From positions 310,001 to 374,000 of the forward strand of contig JAAEQC010000218.1 of the NCBI GenBank assembly GCA_024231905.1: a stretch of 64,000 nucleotides of DNA, read 5' to 3'. The notes below the pieces were generated by a model. It saw only the letters and a list, made by a program, of their open reading frames with translations. It searched no databases and was not told where the DNA came from. Positions 1 through 7,550 of this stretch are shown piece after piece (position 1 is the stretch's first letter; each line of letters starts with the position of its first letter). The translations under genes were made by a program, and so were the position numbers. This stretch comes from a bacterium. Lineage in GTDB: Bacteria > Krumholzibacteriota > Krumholzibacteriia > LZORAL124-64-63.

Positions 1-226
1 CGACCTCGGCCAGGCCCATGTTGCGGGCGGCGGCGAAGTCGTCCACCCAGGGCGTCTCGACCACGCGGGCGCCGTAACCCTCGGCGATGATGCGGGTGTT
101 GTCGCGGGAACCGGTGTCGACGACGATGACCTCGTCGACCAGGGCCAGCACGGACTTGATGGCCGTACCGATGGTCGCTTCCTCGTCGCGGGCGATGATG
201 CACAAACTGACGGTCATGCGCTTCAT
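1..226 (-). CDS. Glycosyltransferase family 2, N-terminal part (cut by window edge)
   Basis: About 75 residues are present, reading off the left edge. The N-terminus has the GT-A fold opening of family 2 glycosyltransferases: MTVSLCIIARDEE at residues 4-16, then a VIVVDTGSRDNT stretch near residues 34-45 that would bind the nucleotide-sugar diphosphate. The later WVDDFAAARN segment is typical of the SunS-like/tetratricopeptide-linked subgroup of GT2 enzymes. The start is the ATG at 226; a second ATG three codons later at 217 is possible. It is divergent from the next gene. Acceptor and sugar donor cannot be told from this fragment. Confidence 0.85.
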   Translation of the reverse strand, partial: MKRMTVSLCIIARDEEATIGTAIKSVLALVDEVIVVDTGSRDNTRIIAEGYGARVVETPWVDDFAAARNMGLAEV

Positions 227-401
227 GGAGCGTGCGTCTTCCTGGGCTGCGGTGGCGTCTCTCGCGTTCCCACCTCATATCGTCCCGAACGGCGGCGCTT
301 TTAGCCCGGAATCTCACCGCCGGCAGCCGAAACGCGGTTGCCAACGGCGGTCCCGCGCCGCACTATGGCCGCATCCGCGGAACCTGCGCCGGAGGACTGT
401 T

Positions 402-923
402 TTGCCGCGACCCGAGATCCCGACACCCGAGGCCGCCCGACGCGGTGGCCGCCTGCCCGCTTTCGCCCTGCTGGACAACATCCGCAGCGTCTGGAACGTG
501 GGCTCCATCTTCCGCACTGCCGATGCGGTGGCCCTCGGCGGTTTGTATCTTGCGGGGATGACGGCGACACCCCCGCGGCCGGATATGGAGAAGACCGCGC
601 TGGGCGCGACGAAGACCGTCCCCTGGGACTACTGGGCCGACTCGGTGGCGGCCGCCCGGCACCTGCACGACCGGGGCCTGCCCCTGATCGTACTGGAACA
701 GACGCCCCGGGCGCGGGACTGGGATGACTTCGCCTGCCCCTTCCCCCACTGCTTCGTGGTGGGCCACGAGGTCGACGGCGTGCGACCGGAGATCATCGAA
801 CTCGCCGCGGAGGTGGTGGAGATACCCATGGCCGGCGCCAAGCAATCGTTGAATGTGGCCGTGAGTTTCGGCCTGATCGCCTACGAGATCCGGCGCCGCT
901 GGCTCCGGCGGGAGGTGACGTGA
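402..923 (+). CDS. TrmH/SpoU-family RNA methyltransferase
   Basis: A 173-residue SPOUT-class enzyme that would use S-adenosylmethionine to methylate a ribose 2'-OH in tRNA or rRNA. Motif 1 is NIRSVWNVGSIFRTAD near residues 24-39, motif 2 is GHEVDGV, and motif 3 is IPMAGAKQSLNVAVSFG, which forms the trefoil-knot SAM site. The frame is open from 87, but I chose TTG at 402: GGAGG lies at 391-395 with a 6-base spacer, and homology begins right after it. The stop overlaps the next start as GTGA at 920-923, so translation is probably coupled. It is short for the family, with no N-terminal substrate-binding domain, so the target RNA cannot be named. Confidence 0.85.
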   Translation: MPRPEIPTPEAARRGGRLPAFALLDNIRSVWNVGSIFRTADAVALGGLYLAGMTATPPRPDMEKTALGATKTVPWDYWADSVAAARHLHDRGLPLIVLEQTPRARDWDDFACPFPHCFVVGHEVDGVRPEIIELAAEVVEIPMAGAKQSLNVAVSFGLIAYEIRRRWLRREVT

Positions 924-1540
924 AGCACGTCTCCGCGCAACCGACCTACCATTCCGCCTGGCAATCCCGCCTCTTCGTGCTGGGCGTGGCGCTGGTACGG
1001 CTGCTGTTGCGGCCCTGGGGCGACCGCGAGCAGCGCTTCATCGAGCGGCTGACCCGCCGGGAGAACCGGCGCGTGCGGAAGCACCTGGCCCGGCGCCCGG
1101 CCCGGACGGTGCTGCTCATCCTGCCGCGCTGTGTCCGCCGCAAGGGCTGCTGCCCCGACGCCCAGATCGACCTGGCCCGCAGCCTCGACTGCCACGCCTG
1201 CCCCCTGGGCGACATGGCCCGCCTCTGCGACCGTTTCGGCGTGCACGCCCTGGTGGCCTTCCGCAGCCACATCGCCTTCGCCATGGCCCGCCGGGAGCGC
1301 CCGGACCTCATCCTCGCCACCGCCTGCCACGACCGTCTGGTGAAGGCCCGGCGCACGGTGCCCGAGTTCCCTGCCCTGCTGTCGCCCCTGGCCGGCATGG
1401 ACCGCATGTGCGTGAACTCGGGTGTCGACCTGGTATGGTTCGAACGCCAGCTTCAGGCGGTCACGGCCCCGGCCGCCGACCGGCCGGACACGGCCGTTTC
1501 CCTCTCCGGCTCCGCCGACGGCGCCGTCGCCGCCCCGTGA
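920..1540 (+). CDS. DUF116 family protein
   Basis: A 206-residue protein with the DUF116 pattern: an amphipathic N-terminus, LLILPRCVRRKGCCP near residues 71-85, a second cysteine group in SLDCHACPLGD, and a C-terminal CVNSGVD. The cysteines suggest metal or iron-sulfur binding, but this is inference; the family has no established function. The start GTG at 920 overlaps the stop of the methyltransferase gene, with GGAGG at 911-915. Its own stop overlaps the GTG of the UbiA-like gene (1537-1540), so the three genes form one coupled unit. In other genomes DUF116 genes often sit near tRNA-modification or formyltransferase genes, which fits the upstream SPOUT gene. Confidence 0.8.
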   Translation: MKHVSAQPTYHSAWQSRLFVLGVALVRLLLRPWGDREQRFIERLTRRENRRVRKHLARRPARTVLLILPRCVRRKGCCPDAQIDLARSLDCHACPLGDMARLCDRFGVHALVAFRSHIAFAMARRERPDLILATACHDRLVKARRTVPEFPALLSPLAGMDRMCVNSGVDLVWFERQLQAVTAPAADRPDTAVSLSGSADGAVAAP

Positions 1541-2436
1541 GCTCCCGATCCGGCCTGCGCGCCGGCTTGGCCCTCACCCGCCCCCGCCAGTGGCCCATCC
1601 TCAGCACCCAGCTCGCAGTGGGCGTCCTCCTGGCTGCCCCGGCCGGAAGCCCTTGGCCCGCCGGAGGCCCGCAGCCCGGGCCCCTGGCCGCCGCCTGGCT
1701 GGCCTGGGTCGTCCTGCTCAACGGCGGCACCCTCGCCTTCAACAGTGCCCACGACCGGGACACGGGTCCGGTGGCCTACCTGAGCCGTCCGCCTGTCCCG
1801 CCACGGGGCCTGGCGAGCTGGTCCCTGGGCGCCATGATCCTCGGTGCGGCAGCGGGCGCCCTGGGTGTGGGAACCATGTTCGGACTGGTGGTCGCGGGCT
1901 GCCTGGCATTGTCGGTGCTCTACTCACACCGCCGGACCCGCTGGAAGTCGCGTCCTGGTTTGGACTTGGCTGTGAACGTGGTGGGCTACGGCGGCGGCAC
2001 GACCCTGGCCGGCCTGTTGGCCGGACGCGCCGCGGGCTGGGCCGGCGACTCGAGTGCCGGAATCTGGTTCGTGGCAGCTTTCGCCCTCCTCTTCGGTTCC
2101 TTCTACCCCCTGACCCAGATCTACCAGGCGGCGGCGGACCGTGCCCGCGGTGATCGCACGCTGGCCACGGCACTGGGTGCCCGCCGGTCCCTGGTGCTGG
2201 CGATGGTCCTGGCCCTTGCCGCCGGATCGGCCCTGGCCCTGGGCTTCCGGGTGGGCGGAGCGACCGCTCGCACGAGCTGGCCCCTGGGCGCGGTGGCCCT
2301 GTGGATCTTGCATCTGGCGTGGTGGTGGCGACAGGCGGAACGCTACGGCGACGTGGACCACGAGCGCGGCATGTACCGGGCCCTGGGGCTCTGGGCAGTG
2401 ATCGACGCGGCGGTGGTGCTGGCCTGGCTGGTCTAG
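1537..2436 (+). CDS. UbiA-like prenyltransferase family membrane protein
   Basis: A 299-residue polytopic membrane protein. It has about eight hydrophobic segments and the two aspartate-rich regions of UbiA enzymes: NSAHDRDTG after the second helix (an Nxxx D-type first motif) and YQAAADRARGDRT in the middle (a second D-rich motif). These would bind Mg2+ and a prenyl diphosphate. The first motif is weaker than the classical NDxxDxxxD, so the aromatic acceptor (quinone, heme or lipid headgroup) cannot be assigned. The start is GTG at 1537, overlapping the DUF116 stop; an upstream extension in the same frame overlaps DUF116 completely and is unlikely. It ends 13 bases before the convergent adenosine deaminase gene. 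Confidence 0.75.
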   Translation: MSSRSGLRAGLALTRPRQWPILSTQLAVGVLLAAPAGSPWPAGGPQPGPLAAAWLAWVVLLNGGTLAFNSAHDRDTGPVAYLSRPPVPPRGLASWSLGAMILGAAAGALGVGTMFGLVVAGCLALSVLYSHRRTRWKSRPGLDLAVNVVGYGGGTTLAGLLAGRAAGWAGDSSAGIWFVAAFALLFGSFYPLTQIYQAAADRARGDRTLATALGARRSLVLAMVLALAAGSALALGFRVGGATARTSWPLGAVALWILHLAWWWRQAERYGDVDHERGMYRALGLWAVIDAAVVLAWLV

Positions 2437-2449
2437 ATCCGGTGCGGCA

Positions 2450-3541
2450 TCAGATGTGGACCCGGCGGCGGGCCGAGATCTCACCGCTGAAGGCGGCACC
2501 CAAAGCGGCAAACTCCCCCAACACCTGATCAATGAGCTGGATCTTCTCCGGAAGGGGCAGGAAGGCCGCCTTGCAGCCGTTCATCACCAGGCCCAGGACC
2601 TCGTCCGTGTTCAGGCCGTAGTGCTCCACCGCCAGCCTGTACTCGTTGGTGACGGTCGTCCCGGAGACCAGACGGTTGTCCGTGTTCAGGGTCACCCGCA
2701 GGCCCTCCGACATATAGCGCCGCATGGGATGGCTGGCGTAGTCGGGCACGGCCTTGGTCTGGAGGTTGCTCGCCAGGCACACCTCGACGGCGATGCGGCG
2801 ATCATTCACCCACTGCATGAGGTTCGTATCCTCGAGCAGGTGCGTACCATGGCCGATGCGGTGGGCGCGGCAGTAGTGCACGGCCTGGTGGATCGAGGCT
2901 GCCCCGAAGGCCTCCCCCGCATGCACGGTGATGTTGACGCTGCTGTTGAGGACCATCTGGAAGGCTTCGATGTGGTCCTTGGCCGGGTAATCCTTTTCGG
3001 CGCCGGCCAGGTCGAAGCCCACCACGCCGCGGCCCTTCCAGGCCACGGCGAGGTTGGCCAGTTCGAGGCTGGATGCGGCCGACAGGTGCCGGATGCCGCA
3101 GATGATCTGCCCGGTGCGGATGCCGAACTGGCGGCGGGCCCGGTCGAGTCCCGCCTGGACGGCCGTCACCACCGAGTCCAGGTCCATCCCCTCTTCCGTG
3201 TGCAGCAGGGGCGAGTAGCGGACCTCCATGTAACGCACGTTCTCGGCGTGGGCGTCGGCGGCCAACTCGTAGGCAATGCGCTCGAGAGAGGGGGCGTCCT
3301 GCATGAGCTTCAGGGTGAGGTCGAAGACGCGCAGGTAGTCGGCGAGACTCGCGCAGTCCTCGGGCACCTGGCAGACCGCGATGACGTCCTCGTCGCTGGC
3401 GAACTCGTGTCCCACGTCCCGGTGGACGGACAGTTCGCGCACGGTCGAGGGTCGCAGGGAGCCGTCGAGATGGACGTGCAGGTCGGTCTTGGGCAGGGCC
3501 CGGAGGAAGTCCAGGCTGGGGCGCTGCTGGTCGCTGATCAT
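2450..3541 (-). CDS. add: Adenosine deaminase
   Basis: A 363-residue zinc amidohydrolase that converts adenosine or deoxyadenosine to inosine. Visible motifs are TDLHVHLDGSL (residues 19-29, zinc ligands His22 and His24), HAGEAFG (catalytic Glu), HRIGHGTHL and NTDNRLVSGTTVTNEY. The last motif matches the adenosine deaminase branch that has NTDN rather than the NTDDP of adenine deaminases. Length is normal. The ATG at 3541 is preceded by GGAGAG. It lies near ahcY (5128-6405), whose reaction releases adenosine, so the two could act in sequence to pull adenosylhomocysteine hydrolysis forward. A related substrate such as aminofutalosine cannot be excluded by eye. Confidence 0.9.
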   Translation of the reverse strand: MISDQQRPSLDFLRALPKTDLHVHLDGSLRPSTVRELSVHRDVGHEFASDEDVIAVCQVPEDCASLADYLRVFDLTLKLMQDAPSLERIAYELAADAHAENVRYMEVRYSPLLHTEEGMDLDSVVTAVQAGLDRARRQFGIRTGQIICGIRHLSAASSLELANLAVAWKGRGVVGFDLAGAEKDYPAKDHIEAFQMVLNSSVNITVHAGEAFGAASIHQAVHYCRAHRIGHGTHLLEDTNLMQWVNDRRIAVEVCLASNLQTKAVPDYASHPMRRYMSEGLRVTLNTDNRLVSGTTVTNEYRLAVEHYGLNTDEVLGLVMNGCKAAFLPLPEKIQLIDQVLGEFAALGAAFSGEISARRRVHI

Positions 3542-3962
3542 GGCGCTCTCCTTCGCACCTGCCGCCGGCGTGCGGGCGCGGGAACGCCCCGCGATACCGG
3601 TGGATAAAAAGTATCGATGCGGGCGAAGCGATCCTCCAGCGTCCAGGGTGCGACTCGTTCCCCTGGGGCCTTTGGCGCGACTTCGATTCTTCCGTCGGCA
3701 CCTAGCCGGGGCGCCGCGAAAACCCGCATCGAATACTGGGTCGCATCCGCATCGCAGCGGACAGCGAACCGGAATGAGTATACCGACAAAGGGGGATCAT
3801 GCGCAAGGGGCATATTGGGATTTCCTTCTGCTGCATCCCTTTCCGACCCTCCATCGGCGCCCTGGCGGGCGACCGGGGATTGGACAAGTTCAGGCCTAAA
3901 CTGTATATTCCGGAAATCAACCCCAGACCGTGTTTCGGGAGTCATTCGTGAGGAGAAACCCA
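3542..3962. other. 421-base intergenic region
   Basis: The stretch between the divergent adenosine deaminase and barrel-like protein genes. It is lower in GC than its surroundings near 3770-3930. I see one convincing element, the promoter at 3880-3909. A 50-codon frame at 3799-3951 is discussed under rejected items. No RNA gene or repeat is apparent. Confidence 0.5.
3880..3909 (+). promoter_or_regulatory. Sigma-70-like promoter for the 3963 gene
   Basis: TTGGAC at 3880-3885 and TATATT at 3904-3909 are separated by 18 bases, in an AT-richer patch. Transcription would start near 3916, giving a leader of about 47 bases with AGGAGA at 3951-3956 before the ATG. Confidence 0.5.
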
Positions 3963-5012
3963 ATGTCGCAGGGAATCCGTCCCATGGTCCGGTGTGCTGT
4001 TCTCGCCACCTGTCTCCTGGCCGTGATCCTCGTACCGGCTACCGCGGCAGCCGTGGGGCCGGCCGGCACCTGGCAGGGCAAGATGTTGACACCCGATGGC
4101 GGTGAATTCGACATCACGCTGGTCCTCGACGGTTCCGGTAGCCGCTGGAGCGGCAACCTCACGGAACCCGATTCCGGTGCAATGCCGCTGCAGAACCTGC
4201 GGGTCACCGCCACACGCGTCACCTTCACCTTCCGGCCCGCGAGCGGCGGAGTCCCCGCCCACTTCACCGGCGGCTATATCGCCGGGGACGACCGTATCAC
4301 CGGCACCTTCTCGGTGCGCGGCGGCAGCCGTTTCGTGAAGTTCGACCGCGTGGCCGACGGCGAAGGCGAGGCCATGTCCCTGGCCCAACCCCTGCCCACC
4401 CGGGTCCGCCATCCCTACAAGTTCGCCCTGACCGGCCGGGCCGCCTTCTGGCCGGCCGTACACACGGTCAAGGACGAGGCCTACAAGATCAACGACCACA
4501 CCAAGAGCGCGTGGAACTTCGACGCCGCCCTGCGCTACTTCGTCCTGGACGGCTTCTGCGTGCTGGTTCGCGGCTACCGCGGCGGCCTCGGCTTCGACGA
4601 AGACGTGGTCAAGGACCACACCCTGACCGGCCTCAGCGGCGATTCCTACTTCCGGCTGGACGGCTGGGAATTCGGGCTCACGGGTTACCTGGGCAACATC
4701 ATGATGTCCGAGAGCAAGTTCAACCCCTACGTCTCCGGCGGCGGCGGCCAGGTGGACTGGGCCCTCACCGAGAGCGGACGCGGATCCGAGTCGGTGGTCC
4801 TCGAGCGAACCGCGCTGGAGGGCACGGACTGGGCAGCCTACTTCGCCATCGGCACCGAATACGAGATCTCTTCGTCCCTGGCCCTGGAATTCGAATGGGC
4901 TTGGCGCACCTTCATGACCAGCGATGAAATGGCGTGGCCGGACACGGACACCACCTTTTCCGACACCTCCGCCTGGTCCCTGGGCATGGGCCTGACCTGG
5001 GGCTTCTACTAG
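3963..5012 (+). CDS. Secreted, probably outer-membrane beta-barrel protein
   Basis: A 349-residue protein with an N-terminal signal peptide (residues 1-30, basic start, hydrophobic core, AxA-like end near ATAAA). Residues 35-130 form a beta-rich domain beginning GTWQGKM, of the type seen in small secreted ligand-binding folds. From about residue 150 to the end there are alternating amphipathic strands (for example LALEFEWAWRTF and WSLGMGLTWGFY) typical of an outer-membrane barrel. The last residues are aromatic, as expected for BAM recognition. The ATG at 3963 has AGGAGA 7 bases upstream; an in-frame GTG-type extension to 3930 would spoil the signal peptide. I do not recognise a named family. 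A strong terminator follows. Confidence 0.7.
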   Translation: MSQGIRPMVRCAVLATCLLAVILVPATAAAVGPAGTWQGKMLTPDGGEFDITLVLDGSGSRWSGNLTEPDSGAMPLQNLRVTATRVTFTFRPASGGVPAHFTGGYIAGDDRITGTFSVRGGSRFVKFDRVADGEGEAMSLAQPLPTRVRHPYKFALTGRAAFWPAVHTVKDEAYKINDHTKSAWNFDAALRYFVLDGFCVLVRGYRGGLGFDEDVVKDHTLTGLSGDSYFRLDGWEFGLTGYLGNIMMSESKFNPYVSGGGGQVDWALTESGRGSESVVLERTALEGTDWAAYFAIGTEYEISSSLALEFEWAWRTFMTSDEMAWPDTDTTFSDTSAWSLGMGLTWGFY

Positions 5013-5060
5013 GACCGGGATTCCGGAACCGCACTCCGGCACAACCACCGCGGAGAACGA

Positions 5061-5095
5061 GAAAAACGGCGCCCCTTTCGGGGCGCCGTTTCCGT
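5061..5095. terminator. Bidirectional rho-independent terminator
   Basis: A perfect 12-bp stem (5064-5075 with 5080-5091) with a TTTC loop, flanked by an A-run on the left and a short T-rich run on the right. It lies between the convergent barrel-like gene and ahcY and can serve both. Confidence 0.85.
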
Positions 5096-5127
5096 TCTTA
5101 CCAGATCGTCGTCCGGAGCCCGGCGGC

Positions 5128-6405
5128 TCAGGTACCCGCCGAGTAGTCGCTGTCGTAGGCGACCTGCTCGGGGGTGAGCTCGTCCAGACCGGCGTCCAGG
5201 GTCGCCAGCTTGATGCCGGCGATGTCCTGGTCCTGGGCCTCGGGAATGTCGTGGACGTCGGGCTTCAGATCCCCACCCTCGCTCGCCAGTCTCACCATGG
5301 ACAGGAACTGGTTGGCGAAGCTCATATCCATGACCTCGCTGGGATGCCCCTCGGCCGCCGCCAGGTTCACCAGCCGGCCCTGGGCCAGCACGTAGATCCG
5401 GCGGCCGTCGGCCATGAGGTATTCCTCGCAGTTGTCGCGGATGGTGCGCTTGCTCTGGGCCAGACCCTCGAGATCCTCCAGGTTGATCTCACAGTCGTAG
5501 TGGCCGGTATTGCAGACAATGGCGCCGTCCTTCATGGTCTCGAAGTGGCGGCCCACGATGATGTCCTTCATGCCGGTGGCGGTGATGAAGACGTCGCCGA
5601 CCTTGGCCGCGTCGTCCATCTTCATGACCCGGTGGCCGTTGAGAGTGGCCTTGAGGGCGGCGGTGGGCTTGACCTCGGTGGCGATGACGCTGGCGCCCAT
5701 GCCGTCGGCCCGCAGGGCGCAGCCGCTGCCGCAGTGGCCGTAGCCGGCGACCACGAAGTTCTTGCCGGCGAGCAGCACGGACGTGGCGCGCAGGATGCCG
5801 TCGAGGCTCGATTGGCCCGTGCCGAAGACGTTGTCGAAGTCCCACTTGGTCTCGGCGTCGTTGACGGCGATGACCGGGTACCTGAGGGCGCCGTCGGCGG
5901 CCATGGCCCGCAGGCGGTGCACGCCGGTGGTGGTTTCCTCGGTGCCGCCGATGATGGTGTCGGCCAGTTCGGGATGGCGGTTGTGGACCGAGAAGATCAG
6001 GTCAGCGCCGTCATCCAGCGTCAGGGTCGGCTTCATCTCGAGGGTCTTGTCGATGCACCAGTAGAATTCCTCGGTGTTCATGCCGTGCCAGGCGTAGATC
6101 GAGGTGCCGGCGGCGGCCAGGGCGGCGGCCACGTCGTCCTGAGTGGACAGGGGATTGCAGCCGGACCAGCTGATCTCGGCGCCGGCGGCGGCCAGGGTCT
6201 CGATGAGGACCGCGGTCTCCTTGGTCACGTGCAGGCAGCCCGTGATCTTCATGCCCTTGAGACTCTGCTTCTTCGTGTGCTCCTCGCGCAGATTCATCAT
6301 CACCGGCATGCGGCTCTCGGCCCAGTCGATCTTCATGCGGCCCTGCTCGGCCTGGCCCAGGTCGCGGACCTTGAAGCCGTCGCCGGTGCTGTACGTGTCG
6401 GACAT
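5128..6405 (-). CDS. ahcY: Adenosylhomocysteinase
   Basis: A 425-residue NAD-dependent hydrolase that splits S-adenosylhomocysteine into adenosine and homocysteine. The substrate domain has SGCNPLSTQDDVAAAL and the catalytic DDGADL and ETTTGVHRL segments. The Rossmann domain has VVAGYGHCGSG near residues 218-228, and the C-terminus ends in the tail YDSDYSAGT that reaches into the partner NAD site. The length matches the shorter prokaryotic/archaeal form lacking the internal insertion. The ATG at 6405 has AAAGGAG 9 bases upstream. It lies 51 bases after an ArsR-methyltransferase regulator gene in the same direction, so the two are probably co-transcribed and controlled by that regulator. Confidence 0.95.
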   Translation of the reverse strand: MSDTYSTGDGFKVRDLGQAEQGRMKIDWAESRMPVMMNLREEHTKKQSLKGMKITGCLHVTKETAVLIETLAAAGAEISWSGCNPLSTQDDVAAALAAAGTSIYAWHGMNTEEFYWCIDKTLEMKPTLTLDDGADLIFSVHNRHPELADTIIGGTEETTTGVHRLRAMAADGALRYPVIAVNDAETKWDFDNVFGTGQSSLDGILRATSVLLAGKNFVVAGYGHCGSGCALRADGMGASVIATEVKPTAALKATLNGHRVMKMDDAAKVGDVFITATGMKDIIVGRHFETMKDGAIVCNTGHYDCEINLEDLEGLAQSKRTIRDNCEEYLMADGRRIYVLAQGRLVNLAAAEGHPSEVMDMSFANQFLSMVRLASEGGDLKPDVHDIPEAQDQDIAGIKLATLDAGLDELTPEQVAYDSDYSAGT

Positions 6406-6456
6406 GGATCTATCTCCTTTGCGGGTGTGGTGCCGGCCCGTGCGGACCGGCCGCTC

Positions 6457-7440
6457 TCATGGATTCTTGCTCGCGGTGGCCAGGAACACGTCCGGCCAGC
6501 GGGGTTTGCGGCGTCCGGCCGGCGCCCGCCCGGTACCCCCGTTGGGGCGCCGGCTGCGGACCAGCCAACCGTCGGGCGTCAGGTCCGCCCCCCGCAGGTG
6601 CCCCTCGATCTCGTCCCGCGCAAAGCCCAGCCAGCGGTGGGCCAGTTCGTCGCGCATCCAGGCCTCCTCGTGGGGACAGAAGGCCGTCAGCATGATCCGG
6701 CCGCCGGGTCTCACCACCCGGGCCATCTCCGCCACCGCCCCAGCCGGCCGCTCCGCGTGGTGCAGGGCCATGGCGCAGTGACAGGCATCGAAGACGCCGT
6801 CGCCGAAGGGCAGGGTTTCGACCGTGCCGTTGCACAACCGCACCCCGGCCAATTCCTCGTCCCGGCACAGATGGCGCGCGCGTTCGAGCATGGCCCGGCT
6901 GTTGTCCAGGGCCACCACCGTGCCCACCACCCCGCCCAGTAGGGGCAGCATGGCCCCGGTGCCGGTGCCGATATCCAGGACCTTCAGCCCCGGTTCCACC
7001 AGGGCGGCCACGGTCCCCAGGCCGATGTCCGGGTGGTCGTACTCGGCACGGATCCGGTCCCAGCGCCCGGCCAACCCGGCGAAGAAGTCGTCGCTGCGGC
7101 GTTGGCGCTCGGCCAGGACCGCCTCCAGGGCACGATCGTCGGCCGCCGCGCCCTCGACCCCGTCGGCCACGTCGGCGATGCGGGCCACCAGGTCCGCGCC
7201 GAAAGGGAACTCCTCAGGCGCCACGGCCCGGTACCAATTCCAGGTGCCCTCGCGCCGTTGCCGGAGCCAGCCCTGCTCCCGGAGTACTCCCAGGTGCCGC
7301 GACACCCGCGGCTGGGAAAGACCGGTGATGGACACCAGTTCCTGGACGTTCAACTCCGACCGGCGCAGCAGCCGCAACAGCCGCAGGCGCGAAGCATCGC
7401 TCAGGGAATGGAAAAGGGCGGCTGGATCCCTGCCCGCCAT
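6457..7440 (-). CDS. sahR: ArsR-type regulator fused to a SAM methyltransferase domain (SahR-like)
   Basis: A 327-residue fusion. Residues 1-95 are a winged-helix ArsR domain (LFHSLSDASRLRLLRLL, then the recognition region ITGLSQPRVSRHLGVLREQGWL). Residues 150-300 are a class I methyltransferase fold with motif I VLDIGTGTGAMLPLL and motif IV-like FDACHCAMALHHAERP. It lacks the CxC metal site of arsenic sensors. This domain pair next to ahcY is the arrangement known for SahR, a proteobacterial repressor of methionine-cycle genes that senses adenosylhomocysteine; calling it SahR here rests on that context. I chose ATG 7440; the open frame runs to 7518 but homology starts at MAGRDPAALFH. A true methyltransferase activity is not excluded. 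Confidence 0.75.
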   Translation of the reverse strand: MAGRDPAALFHSLSDASRLRLLRLLRRSELNVQELVSITGLSQPRVSRHLGVLREQGWLRQRREGTWNWYRAVAPEEFPFGADLVARIADVADGVEGAAADDRALEAVLAERQRRSDDFFAGLAGRWDRIRAEYDHPDIGLGTVAALVEPGLKVLDIGTGTGAMLPLLGGVVGTVVALDNSRAMLERARHLCRDEELAGVRLCNGTVETLPFGDGVFDACHCAMALHHAERPAGAVAEMARVVRPGGRIMLTAFCPHEEAWMRDELAHRWLGFARDEIEGHLRGADLTPDGWLVRSRRPNGGTGRAPAGRRKPRWPDVFLATASKNP

Positions 7441-7501
7441 GGTGCGCCTCCCGGTCCGGGTCCGTTCACCCACGAGGATAAGACCTATCGACGCCCTCCG
7501 C

Positions 7502-7550
7502 AAGAGTCTTAATAACAAAATACGTATGAAGGGATATATGCCTCGAAATC
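7502..7550. promoter_or_regulatory. AT-rich candidate operator region upstream of sahR-ahcY
   Basis: This patch is markedly AT-rich against GC-rich flanks. It contains the palindrome ATACGTAT at 7520-7527, the near palindrome AAGAGTCTT at 7502-7510, and ATATAT at 7534-7539. ArsR-family regulators bind short inverted repeats that overlap promoters, so this is the likely control site for sahR and ahcY. The exact operator is inference. Confidence 0.4.

Noticed and set aside
3799-3951. 50-codon frame before the barrel-like gene with a GGGGGA upstream
   Set aside because: Codon use (ATT, TAT, AGG, AGA) is unlike neighbours, the promoter lies inside it, and the protein has no motif.
6406-6456. Adenosylhomocysteine riboswitch upstream of ahcY
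   Set aside because: Only 51 bases lie between genes, with no recognisable conserved loop; regulation by the SahR-like protein is simpler.
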